Shown: one piece after another, positions 1-6,569 of the stretch
Numbering within the stretch: position 1 is the first letter of the stretch
How the letters are laid out: each line of letters starts with the position of its first letter
DNA from: Candidatus Krumholzibacteriia bacterium
GTDB lineage: Bacteria > Krumholzibacteriota > Krumholzibacteriia > G020349025
Assembly (NCBI GenBank): GCA_035649275.1
Contig: DASRJW010000014.1
Span: forward strand, 1 to 7,342
Length of the DNA stretch: 7,342 nucleotides
Direction: 5' to 3'
The notes under the pieces: model-generated
What the model saw: only the letters and a program-made list of their open reading frames with translations
Databases searched by the model: none
What the model was told of the DNA's origin: nothing
Translations under genes and position numbers: made by a program

Positions 1-184
1 GCGCCTCGGGCATGCCCGGATCCTTGCGGAGAGCCTGGATGTAGCGCGCCGCCGCCTCGGCGTAGCGGCCTTGCTGCTCGAGCTCGGCGCCCTGTTCCAG
101 CCGCTTCGTGGCGCTGGCGCAACCGAGAGCCAGAAGCAAGATCAGGCCGAGGAGGGTGCGCGCTTTGCGGGAGTGTGTTCGCAT
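1..184 (-). CDS. TPR-containing lipoprotein, N-terminal part (3' end off the left edge)
   Basis: Only the first 61 codons are inside the window, starting at ATG 184-182. Residues 1-10 are positively charged (MRTHSRKART), residues 11-20 are a hydrophobic core, and ALGC with Cys22 is a good lipobox, so this should be a signal-peptidase-II-processed lipoprotein anchored in the envelope. Directly after it, residues about 25-60 match the tetratricopeptide repeat consensus closely: the stretch GRYAEAAARYIQALRKDP has the G-x-Y, A20, Y24, A27 and P32 positions of a TPR. TPR lipoproteins usually act as protein-protein scaffolds in outer-membrane or secretion assemblies; the partner cannot be named from this piece. 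A purine-rich stretch (GAAGAGAGAAG) just before the ATG could serve as a weak ribosome binding site. The gene lies 175 bases downstream of the T9SS-type gene on the same strand. In that gap I see no clear terminator or promoter, so co-transcription is possible but unproven. Confidence 0.85.
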   Translation of the reverse strand, partial: MRTHSRKARTLLGLILLLALGCASATKRLEQGAELEQQGRYAEAAARYIQALRKDPGMPEA

Positions 185-359
185 GCTTCTCTCTTCGCTG
201 GGCTCCGCGCCGGGGCGATGGTTCCGTGCAGAGGAAGGGTAGCGCTCCACGCGGAGGCGGTGCAATTTCGCAGGCAAGAAAACGCAAGTTTCGGACCGGC
301 GCTGGCATCAGGGGCATTGGACGGGAGCGTGGAATGTGGATGGAGCGTTGGCCGAAGCG

Positions 360-3104
360 TCAGCGGATGACCACGAATTTGCCCACGACGCGGTCGAACT
401 GCTCCGCCTCGACGACGTAGAGGTAGACGCCGCTCGTGACTTCCTGACCGTTGCGCGAGAGCAGATCCCAGGCGAGGGTGCCGTTCCCCGTGCTGCCATC
501 GAAGGGCAGTTCCACCACCAGGTCCGAGGCCAAGGTGAACACGCTGACCCTGCCCCGGGAGCGCGGCAGGTTGTGGAATTCGACCTTCACGCCCGTGGGG
601 TCATCGTTGTTGGGCTGCAGCTGCCAGTCGCTGAGCGACTGCCGCGTCGCCGGATTCGGCACCACGTAGATCTCGCTGCTGGCGTCGGCCCAGCGCTCCG
701 GGGGCAGCGCGTCCGTCGGGGGTGTGAGGTAGACGAAGTTCGAGCTCGGATCCCCGGCCAGGCCTGGACCGACGGCGACGTAGACACCGTTCTCGAGCTC
801 GGTCCGATGGTCGGTGGCGGTGACGCTGTAGAAATAGTGGACGCCGCTATGGGGTCCCGGTGCGGTCTCCTGGCACCAGCCGCGGTCGTTGCAACGCGTC
901 GCCACCACACCCTTCGCGGTGGTCACCGCCGGGCAACGGCCATCCGCGGGGCAAGGCACGGTCTCGCAGTGGCCCGGCGCTCCGGCATCGTGCACACAAC
1001 CGGAGCTCTTGAGCGGCGGATCGGTGTAGCGGTAGTAGCGGGTTCCCTTGCTCAGAGCCTTGGCGGTGTCGTTCTGGTCGGGCGTGAACCCCGGCAGGTC
1101 CGGGGGTTCCAGGTACGGGTGCGCCGCGAACCATTCCCGGTAGTACTCCACCGCCGCCGCGGGAATCTGCGGGGTGTAGAGCAGCGACTGGAGGCCGGTG
1201 TCGGCACCGATGCCGTTGTGCTGCAGATCGTATTCGGCGAGCAGCATCCACAGGTTGGAGGCAGGGCCGGTGCGCTCGTCCGTGCCCAGGGGACGGGTCC
1301 AGTGTTCGGCTCGCCAGATGCGGTAGGACTCGAAGTCGAGAATGTTGGTGCGCAGGTCCGGTGCCGTCTCGCTCGCATTGTCCCAGAGGATGTCGACGCG
1401 GTTTTCGCTGGCCTGCAGGCGCATGGAAGGCGGCGGCGGCGCCGTGCTCACCAGCCAGTGGATGAGGCACTCCTTGCCCTCCACGCCGGTGGGGAATTCG
1501 GTCAGCCTCTCGAACTCGCAGTCGGCGTTGATCCACACGCAGGCGTCGGTGGGGACGGTGGCGAAACAGCGCGGGTCGGAGGGCGGCGCGAAGTCGCAAA
1601 TGCTGTCGCAGGGATCGAGGCGGAACACCCGTCCCGTGAGCTCCGGGCCGCAGACCGGTGTTTCCCGCCCGCTCACCCCGGTGGTCGGGTTCTGGTCGCA
1701 GTCGAGCCAAACACCATCGTAGGTGAGCTGCGCCGCCTTGGCGTTCTCGATCATGCCGTCGAAGCCATCGCCGAGCACGAGCGCCGCCTGGAAGCCCAGC
1801 GTGTCGCCAGGATTCACCACCGGGAACGGCCCGGTCGAGACCAAGAGACGATAGTCGTCCGCCCTGCGGGCGACCGTGGCCGGGCGCAGTTCGTTCGGCC
1901 CTCCGGGAGGCGGCAACGACTGCGGCGCCGTGCCGTCGAGGATGGCGTAGGCTTCCTCGTCGTTGTTCGGATCGCCGCCGAGAGAGAACGGGGCGCGGGC
2001 GGAGAAGAAGCGGAAGTTACGGAGCGACATGAACCGCGGTCCCGTGTCGGAACCCGGATCCTGCGCACCGAGGAAAGCCAGGCCGATGGTACCGGGCGCT
2101 CGGCCGTCGTCCCCATCGTCGTCGAACATGTAGCCCATGGAGAGCTTGACGTTCTTCACCTCCGTGCCCGTACGCGCGGGGAGGATCCCTTCCCAGAAGC
2201 CCGCCTCATCGTCCTCGGCCCTGCGGTTGTTGGCGCGCAGGCCGATATCGGCATCGGCCCAGAAGCCGATGTAGAGGTCGAAGAGGGGTTCGGTGCCCTT
2301 GTTGATGATCTTGAAGTCAAAGGCGATGAAATCGTCACGGTCCGGCTCCTCCCAGCAGTAGGTCGCTTGCTGCACCAGGACGCCGAGCGGCTTGTGCTCG
2401 GGGAGGTTGAGCCGGATGATCGGATCGAAGTCGTTGTACTCGCAGGAGAACATCTGATTGGAGATGGCGGCGAAGTCCTCGTCCACCAGGCCGTCGCCGT
2501 CGTCGTCGAACCCGTTCAGCCAATCCTCGTCGGTGCGCCCGTCGCGGTCGTCGTCGGCGTTCGGCGCCGGAGCGCGGGCACCACCGCGCGCCCCCTCGTG
2601 CGTCGTGTACATCCGCTGCTGTGGCAAGAGCCCGGGGAAGAACTCGAAGGGGAAGGCGCCGGTCGTCACCAACTTCTCGCCGGACTTCACCGCTCCGACC
2701 CAGAGTCCGGCGGCGAACAGGTACTCGATGCCGCTCGCCGCCGGCCACTGCAGAGAAGGGGCTTCCCTCCAGGGAAAGGGGGGCAGGTCGGGAGTCGAGC
2801 CGAAGAGACCGAAGTTGCTGACGAGGAACAGGATGTTGCCGCAGTTGTGCACGTTCTTGCCGGTGTTCTCGAGGATCGGCTGCAGGCCCGGGAAGCGCTC
2901 GGGATGCTGGAAGGGCGGCGTCGCCTCGATCCAACTCCAAGCCGGGCCGACGTCGATAGACGGTGCGAAGAGTGCGAAGAGCGCCACCACGGCGAGGCCT
3001 GGGGCGCGGGATCTCCGCTGGCAGAGGAAGTGACGCCTCTGGGAGAGGAAGTGACGCCTCTGCGAAGGGCGAGAGGCGGCGTTTCGCTCGAGGCCTCGAC
3101 TCAA
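360..3104 (-). CDS. Large exported protein with calcium-loop motifs, Fn3-like region and T9SS type A / FlgD-like C-terminal sorting domain
   Basis: A 914-residue protein, probably exported and then secreted or surface-attached. In order: an arginine-rich N-terminus with repeated QRRHFL (15-28), a hydrophobic stretch at about 36-47 as signal peptide core, then a conserved-looking body (GIEYLFAAGLWVGAV at 125-139 resembles a block I recall from T9SS-type proteins of Ignavibacteria and candidate phyla). Two acidic loops, DDDRDGRTDED (184-194) and DDDGDGLVDED (200-210), have the DxDxDG pattern of thrombospondin-3-like or EF-hand-like calcium sites. Cysteine clusters lie at 469-546 (eight Cys) and 703-744 (six Cys). 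An Fn3-like region spans about 560-770 (YRIWRAE, then HYFYSVTATD). The last 100 residues begin IYVVPNPA (812) and end with SGVYLYVVEA...GKFVVIR, typical of the type A sorting domain (TIGR04183) or FlgD Ig-like fold. The start is uncertain: the frame opens only at 3110 and its first start is TTG 3104 with no ribosome binding site; the next options are GTG at 2990 and 2987, which would remove the charged N-region. Biochemical role unknown. Confidence 0.88.
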   Translation of the reverse strand: MSRGLERNAASRPSQRRHFLSQRRHFLCQRRSRAPGLAVVALFALFAPSIDVGPAWSWIEATPPFQHPERFPGLQPILENTGKNVHNCGNILFLVSNFGLFGSTPDLPPFPWREAPSLQWPAASGIEYLFAAGLWVGAVKSGEKLVTTGAFPFEFFPGLLPQQRMYTTHEGARGGARAPAPNADDDRDGRTDEDWLNGFDDDGDGLVDEDFAAISNQMFSCEYNDFDPIIRLNLPEHKPLGVLVQQATYCWEEPDRDDFIAFDFKIINKGTEPLFDLYIGFWADADIGLRANNRRAEDDEAGFWEGILPARTGTEVKNVKLSMGYMFDDDGDDGRAPGTIGLAFLGAQDPGSDTGPRFMSLRNFRFFSARAPFSLGGDPNNDEEAYAILDGTAPQSLPPPGGPNELRPATVARRADDYRLLVSTGPFPVVNPGDTLGFQAALVLGDGFDGMIENAKAAQLTYDGVWLDCDQNPTTGVSGRETPVCGPELTGRVFRLDPCDSICDFAPPSDPRCFATVPTDACVWINADCEFERLTEFPTGVEGKECLIHWLVSTAPPPPSMRLQASENRVDILWDNASETAPDLRTNILDFESYRIWRAEHWTRPLGTDERTGPASNLWMLLAEYDLQHNGIGADTGLQSLLYTPQIPAAAVEYYREWFAAHPYLEPPDLPGFTPDQNDTAKALSKGTRYYRYTDPPLKSSGCVHDAGAPGHCETVPCPADGRCPAVTTAKGVVATRCNDRGWCQETAPGPHSGVHYFYSVTATDHRTELENGVYVAVGPGLAGDPSSNFVYLTPPTDALPPERWADASSEIYVVPNPATRQSLSDWQLQPNNDDPTGVKVEFHNLPRSRGRVSVFTLASDLVVELPFDGSTGNGTLAWDLLSRNGQEVTSGVYLYVVEAEQFDRVVGKFVVIR
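3020..3061. repeat. 21-base tandem repeat, two copies, at the 5' end of the T9SS-type gene
   Basis: Copies at 3020-3040 and 3041-3061 differ at one base; the shared core is AGAGGAAGTGACGCCTCT. The unit equals seven codons, so the gene's reading frame encodes QRRHFLS then QRRHFLC, followed by a third QRR. Each core carries an internal inverted repeat (AGAGG, eight bases, CCTCT). The octamer GTGACGCC occurs in both copies and once more inverted at about 3107-3114 just upstream of the TTG start. It could be a recent in-frame duplication or part of a control region. Confidence 0.9.
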
Positions 3105-3105
3105 G

Positions 3106-3119
3106 GGGCGTCACCGCCC
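3106..3119. repeat. Small inverted repeat directly upstream of the TTG start of the T9SS-type gene
   Basis: GGGCG, TCAC, CGCCC forms a five-pair stem with a four-base loop, ending one base from the TTG codon. In the mRNA it would sit where a ribosome binding site is expected, and none is visible there. Short GC stems arise easily by chance in DNA this rich in G+C. Confidence 0.35.
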
Positions 3120-3236
3120 GCACCGGCTGGTCGAAGCGGAGAGGGGAGCCTGCAGCAGCGCACCGGGACGCGACACGAACCACCGCGACCTATCGCGCAC
3201 GAAGCCTGTCTGGACTACCCGCTCCGGGGCAGCGGT

Positions 3237-3265
3237 AATCTAAGCAGCGACGGCGGGCAGCGCAA
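3237..3265 (-). promoter_or_regulatory. Candidate sigma-70-like promoter for the T9SS-type gene
   Basis: On the minus strand TTGCGC (3265-3260) and TAGATT (3242-3237) are separated by exactly 17 bases. The -35 matches TTGACA at three of six positions and the -10 matches TATAAT at four of six. It lies in the roughly 270-base gap between the toastrack and T9SS-type genes and would give a leader of about 125 bases. Lineages of this type may use a different -10/-33 consensus, so this is only a candidate. Confidence 0.3.
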
Positions 3266-3286
3266 ATGGAAGGAAGTAGCCGTTTC

Positions 3287-3302
3287 GGTGGAGGCAACCA
3301 CC
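3287..3302. repeat. Small inverted repeat in the intergenic gap
   Basis: GGTGG, AGGCAA, CCACC forms a five-pair stem with a six-base loop. It lies upstream of the candidate promoter and downstream of the toastrack gene. There is no U-run after it on the minus strand, so it does not read as a standard intrinsic terminator; it could be an operator half-site pair or chance. Confidence 0.3.
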
Positions 3303-3334
3303 TGGAGCCGACTCAAGTCCCTGTACCGATGAAA

Positions 3335-3346
3335 CTCCAGCTGGAG
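3335..3346. repeat. Perfect 12-base palindrome CTCCAGCTGGAG downstream of the toastrack gene
   Basis: The palindrome begins about 31 bases after the stop codon of the toastrack gene and is followed on the minus strand only by TTTC. A stem of four pairs with a four-base loop would be too weak for a good terminator. As a dyad it could be a protein-binding site upstream of the T9SS-type gene. The gap 3105-3377 holds this element, two other small inverted repeats and the candidate promoter, and no gene that I can see. Confidence 0.4.
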
Positions 3347-3377
3347 GTCACACTCGAACCCTCACGAGGCGTGGACC

Positions 3378-4397
3378 TCAACGGATGCTGAGATTGCCGA
3401 AGTGCACGGCGGTCTGCAGTACGAGCCGCCGCCCCTTCTTTTCTGGTCCTGGTTCCGAGCGGGCGGCGGAGGTTTCGAGACTCCCCAGGACCACGCGCCG
3501 GTTGGCGAGCTCCAGGATCACCTCGGAAGGCACGTCGACGATGGCATTCCCCATGGTGATGTTGATGGAGCCCTCGAGATCCGCCGCCCAGGGGCCGTCG
3601 AAGTCCAGCTCGTACGAACCCATGCTGCCCCCGAAGTCGAGACGGCGGGTGTGGGCATGGCCGAGGCCCGAGAGCGTCACGTCGCCCATCTTGGCGTGCA
3701 CGTCGAGCTCTTCCATCTCCACCGGGTTGGGCTCCTTGAGGACGAGATCCGCGTCACCCATGGCCTGATCCAGAACGAGCCGGCGGAGAGAGAGGCCGGT
3801 GAGATCGATGCGAGCGCTGCCCTTGGCCAGGTGGAGATGCAGTGCCATGGGCACACCCACGGGCAACTCGACCCGCACGCGGGTGGCGCGACCCCTGCCA
3901 TCTCTGCTCCTGCCGCGCCCGGTGGCCTCGCCCACGGCGCGGCGCAGGTGTCTCCAGGGGCCGCGGGTGGTGAAGCTGAGCCGGAAGCGGTCGCCGTGCG
4001 CGGCATCGGCGAGGAACTCGTGCTCCAGTCGATGCATGGTCTCGTCGTAGTCCGCCTCGACCAGGATCGACTTGCCGACTCCGGCGGGGACGATCTCGAA
4101 CTCCCCGGCTTCGAGATCCACGAACACCTCGAGGGGATTCGTGCCGCTGCCCGGTGCGGCGCCGACGGCGGCGCTCTCGGTCCGCCGCCCCGCTTCCGTT
4201 CCGTGGCCGCTCGCGGCGGTCTTGCCGGCGCCGCCTGCTGCTCCGCTCTCGGCGGTCGTCGTTGCACCCAGAGGCTGCTCGAGCTTCTCGCGGCGCGGCG
4301 CCGAGGGCGGCGGGCCCTGCAAGTAAGCCAGGCCCCCGAGCAGCGCCAGGACGAGGAGGATCGCCAGGATGCCGCTGAAGACGGTACGGCCGTGCAT
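3378..4397 (-). CDS. Membrane-anchored toastrack-type (DUF4097/DUF2154-like) beta-repeat protein
   Basis: A 339-residue protein starting at ATG 4397 with a good ribosome binding site six bases upstream. Residues 6-27 are one hydrophobic segment (signal anchor or uncleaved signal). Residues 29-88 are a low-complexity linker rich in Ala, Gly, Ser, Thr and Pro. The rest is a beta-repeat domain: LEVFVDLEAGEFEIVPAG opens it, and short strands recur with an M-G motif at MGDADL (213), MGDVTL (237), MGSYELDF (259) and MGNAIVDV (282), 22-24 residues apart, closing with HFGNLSIR. That repeat of G-(D/N/S) turns is the hallmark of toastrack/DUF4097 and LiaF C-terminal domains, found in envelope-stress proteins and putative adhesins. 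It should sit in the inner membrane with the domain outside the cytoplasm. A positively charged stretch (about 146-174) interrupts the fold. It follows the acyl-CoA synthetase by 39 bases and is probably in its operon. The family call rests on pattern; the function is unknown. Confidence 0.82.
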   Translation of the reverse strand: MHGRTVFSGILAILLVLALLGGLAYLQGPPPSAPRREKLEQPLGATTTAESGAAGGAGKTAASGHGTEAGRRTESAAVGAAPGSGTNPLEVFVDLEAGEFEIVPAGVGKSILVEADYDETMHRLEHEFLADAAHGDRFRLSFTTRGPWRHLRRAVGEATGRGRSRDGRGRATRVRVELPVGVPMALHLHLAKGSARIDLTGLSLRRLVLDQAMGDADLVLKEPNPVEMEELDVHAKMGDVTLSGLGHAHTRRLDFGGSMGSYELDFDGPWAADLEGSINITMGNAIVDVPSEVILELANRRVVLGSLETSAARSEPGPEKKGRRLVLQTAVHFGNLSIR

Positions 4398-4403
4398 GTT
4401 CGT

Positions 4404-4426
4404 TCCTTCCGGCGAGGAAGAGCCGG
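4404..4426 (-). promoter_or_regulatory. Ribosome binding site of the toastrack gene inside two alternative hairpins
   Basis: GGAAGGA (4410-4404) lies six bases before the ATG and is a good Shine-Dalgarno sequence. In the mRNA, CTTCC (4420-4416), loop UCGCC, GGAAG (4410-4406) would pair and hide it. Alternatively CCGGC (4426-4422), loop UCUUCCUC, GCCGG (4413-4409) would form instead; the two cannot coexist and the second leaves most of the site free. This could set the expression of the toastrack protein relative to the synthetase upstream. The ribosome binding site is well supported; the switch is inference. Confidence 0.5.
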
Positions 4427-4436
4427 TGCGGGTGGA

Positions 4437-6557
4437 CTACGTTGCGTTCGCCGGCGCGCTCAGCTGGATGCGCACGTCCACCGCCATGCAGTCGGCGCGG
4501 CGCGGCACCAGGATGAACGGGTTGATGTCCATCTCCTGGATGCAGTCGAAATCGGAAACGAGCTGCGCCAATCGTAGCACCATTTCCTCGGCCAGGGTGA
4601 CGTCCACGGCCGGCTCGCCACGGAAGCCGGTGAGCAGCGGGTAGCCCTTGATGGAGGTCACCATCTCGTGGGCGTCGACGTCGGTGAGCGGCAGCACCCG
4701 GAAGACGATGTCCTTGAAGACCTCGACGTGACGGCCCCCGGAGCCGAACATGAGCAGCGGGCCGAAGAGGGGATCCTGGGCCATGCCGAGGATGACTTCC
4801 CGGCCTGCTGGCGCCTGGCGCTGCACGACGTAATCATCGTTGATGAAGCCGTGGGCGCGGCGGATGCTTTCGCTCATGGCATGCACGGCGTGCTCGACGG
4901 CTTCGGCGTTGCGCAGGTCGAGAGCGACGCCGCCGGCATCGGATTTGTGCACGATGCGCGGGTCGGCGGTCTTGAGGACCACGGGGTAGCCCAGGACCTG
5001 GGCCGCCGCCACCGCCTCGTGCGCCGCGTGCACGCGACGCACCGACGCCACCGGGATCCCGTAGGAGTGCAGCAAGGCGAAGGCGTCCTCCTGAGACATC
5101 GGACCGCCGCCCCGGCCGAGGCAAGCCTGGGTCAGCTGCACGGCGCGCGCGTGATCCACCTCGTAGGTACGCACCTCGCCGGCCGGTCGTTGCTTCCAAC
5201 GGTGGTAGCGATACAGCGCCGCGGCCGCCCGCGCCGCCGATTCCGGAAAGCGGTAGAGCGGCGGGCTCTCGGGATGGAGGCGGGGGAAGTGCTCGTAAAA
5301 CTCTTCCTTGGCCATGAAGGTGGAGAGCACCGGCTTCGTGTGACGCCGGGTGACCTCGGTGATGGCGCCGGCGACATCGTCGGGCACCAGCATGTGTGGC
5401 GGCACGGAGACCACGAGCACCAGATCCACCCCCGGGTCGGCGAGGAGCACTTCGAGAGCGCGGCGGTAGTCGTCGGCGCTGGCGCTGGCGATCATGTCCA
5501 CCGGGTTCTGCACGCTGGCCTCGGGTGGGAGGAAGGAGCGGAGATCCTCCTGCGTTTCCGCTGCCAGCGCCGCCATTTGCATCCCCAAAGCCAAGAGTGT
5601 GTCCGTCGCCATGATCGCCGGCCCACCGGCGTTGGTCAGCACCGCGACCCGGTCGCCGCGCGGGATGGGGCAGCGGCTGAAGGCAGCCACCAGATCCAGC
5701 ATCTCTTCGATGGAGTGGGCGCGGAGGACGCCGACTTGCCCGAGGAGTGCTTCCACGGCCAGCTCGCCGCCGGCGAGGGCGCCGGTGTGCGACGTCGCCG
5801 CCCGGGCGCCGGCAGCGGTGCGGCCCGACTTCACCATGATGATGGGCTTGGAACGGGTGATGCGCTTGGCGATGCGGGTGAAGCGCCGCGGATTGCCGAA
5901 CGATTCCAGATAGAGAGCGATCACCTTGGTGCGCTCGTCGCCTTCCCAGTAGGTGAGCAGGTCGTTACCGGAGACGTCGGCCTTGTTCCCCACGCTGGCG
6001 AAGAAGGAGAGGCCCACGTTCATGCGGGCGATGGCGTGCAGGATGGCCACGCCCATGGCACCGCTCTGGGACATGAAGGCCACGTCGCCCTCGATGGGCA
6101 CGACCGGAGCGAAGGTGGCGTTCAACCGCACCTTCGGGTGGGTGGCGAAGATCCCCATGCAGTTCGGGCCGATGAGACGCATGCCGGACTCGCGCACGAT
6201 CTTCACCAGCTCCTGCTCGCGTGCCAGCCCCTCGGCCCCGGTCTCCTTGAAGCCGGCGCTGATGACGACGATGCCCTTGACGCCTTTCTCGCCGCACTCG
6301 CGCGCGACATCCAGCACCGCGGCCCGCGGCACCACGATGATCGCCAGCTCCACCTCGTCCGGGATGGCGCGCACCGAGGGATAACATTTGATCGAATGGA
6401 TGAACTCGGCGTCGGGATTGACCGGGAAGAGCTTGCCGTTGAACTCGTACTCGATGATGTTGTGCAGGATCTCCCGGCCGAGCGAGCCGCGGCGCCGGGA
6501 AGCGCCGATCACCGCCACCGAGGCGGGCTGGAAGAAGGCGTCGAGCGAGGAGGCCAC
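4437..6557 (-). CDS. Fused NDP-forming acyl-CoA synthetase (acetate-CoA ligase, ADP-forming)
   Basis: This cytoplasmic enzyme converts an acyl-CoA, ADP and phosphate to the free acid, CoA and ATP (or the reverse), as in acetate-forming fermentation or amino-acid breakdown. At 706 residues it has the usual length of the fused alpha-beta form. In order: CoA-binding Rossmann domain (about 7-130; VAVIGASRRRGSLG at 14-27), two succinyl-CoA-ligase-like flavodoxin domains (about 150-290 with MSQSGAMG at 162-169, and 300-440 with VLTNAGGPA at 306-314), a linker, and an ATP-grasp domain (about 484-700). The catalytic phosphohistidine is His257 in SHTGALAG, with the partner Glu218 in LYLESFG. A second histidine, His537 in DPRIVHKSDAGG, corresponds to the histidine that accepts the phosphate in the ATP-grasp half. 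GREVILGMAQDPLFGP and EMDINPF (675-681) are nucleotide and metal-site motifs. Nothing essential appears missing. The start is GTG 6557, supported by GGGAGG five bases upstream; no other in-frame start is as good. Its acyl substrate cannot be told from sequence alone. It lies 12 bases after the upstream gene. Confidence 0.95.
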   Translation of the reverse strand: MASSLDAFFQPASVAVIGASRRRGSLGREILHNIIEYEFNGKLFPVNPDAEFIHSIKCYPSVRAIPDEVELAIIVVPRAAVLDVARECGEKGVKGIVVISAGFKETGAEGLAREQELVKIVRESGMRLIGPNCMGIFATHPKVRLNATFAPVVPIEGDVAFMSQSGAMGVAILHAIARMNVGLSFFASVGNKADVSGNDLLTYWEGDERTKVIALYLESFGNPRRFTRIAKRITRSKPIIMVKSGRTAAGARAATSHTGALAGGELAVEALLGQVGVLRAHSIEEMLDLVAAFSRCPIPRGDRVAVLTNAGGPAIMATDTLLALGMQMAALAAETQEDLRSFLPPEASVQNPVDMIASASADDYRRALEVLLADPGVDLVLVVSVPPHMLVPDDVAGAITEVTRRHTKPVLSTFMAKEEFYEHFPRLHPESPPLYRFPESAARAAAALYRYHRWKQRPAGEVRTYEVDHARAVQLTQACLGRGGGPMSQEDAFALLHSYGIPVASVRRVHAAHEAVAAAQVLGYPVVLKTADPRIVHKSDAGGVALDLRNAEAVEHAVHAMSESIRRAHGFINDDYVVQRQAPAGREVILGMAQDPLFGPLLMFGSGGRHVEVFKDIVFRVLPLTDVDAHEMVTSIKGYPLLTGFRGEPAVDVTLAEEMVLRLAQLVSDFDCIQEMDINPFILVPRRADCMAVDVRIQLSAPANAT

Positions 6558-6562
6558 CCAGG

Positions 6563-6568
6563 CCTCCC
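6563..6568 (-). promoter_or_regulatory. Ribosome binding site that fixes the GTG start of the acyl-CoA synthetase
   Basis: GGGAGG (6568-6563) is five bases before GTG 6557. It lies within the 12-base gap after the TGA (6572-6570) of the upstream gene, so terminating ribosomes could reinitiate here and couple the two genes. Confidence 0.75.
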
Positions 6569-6569
6569 G

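Noticed and set aside
185-359. Terminator or promoter between the T9SS-type gene and the TPR lipoprotein
   Set aside because: No GC stem followed by a U-run and no well-spaced -35/-10 pair was found; the locally AT-richer patch near 259-296 has only a TTGCGT without a fitting -10.
2475-2555. Dockerin domain from the paired DxDxDG loops
   Set aside because: The two loops are only 16 residues apart and lack the helices and duplicated pattern of a dockerin; thrombospondin-3-like calcium loops fit better.
3020-3061. CRISPR repeat
   Set aside because: There are only two directly abutting copies, no spacers and no cas gene.
2335-3183. A 282-codon minus-strand frame overlapping the 5' end of the T9SS-type gene, as a possible frameshifted true N-terminus
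   Set aside because: It starts with GTG, has no signal peptide and is very rich in Arg and Pro; the hydrophobic segment lies in the T9SS-type frame.
336-3332. A 998-codon plus-strand open frame covering the whole T9SS-type gene
   Set aside because: It is longer than the minus-strand gene, but its product is Arg/Val/Gly/His-rich with no domain or signal I can recognise, while the minus frame has a sorting domain and calcium loops. Long antisense frames are expected in GC-rich coding DNA.
3402-4577. A 391-codon plus-strand open frame opposite the toastrack gene
   Set aside because: The composition is that of an antisense shadow, and it runs across two genes that have clear ribosome binding sites and domains on the other strand.
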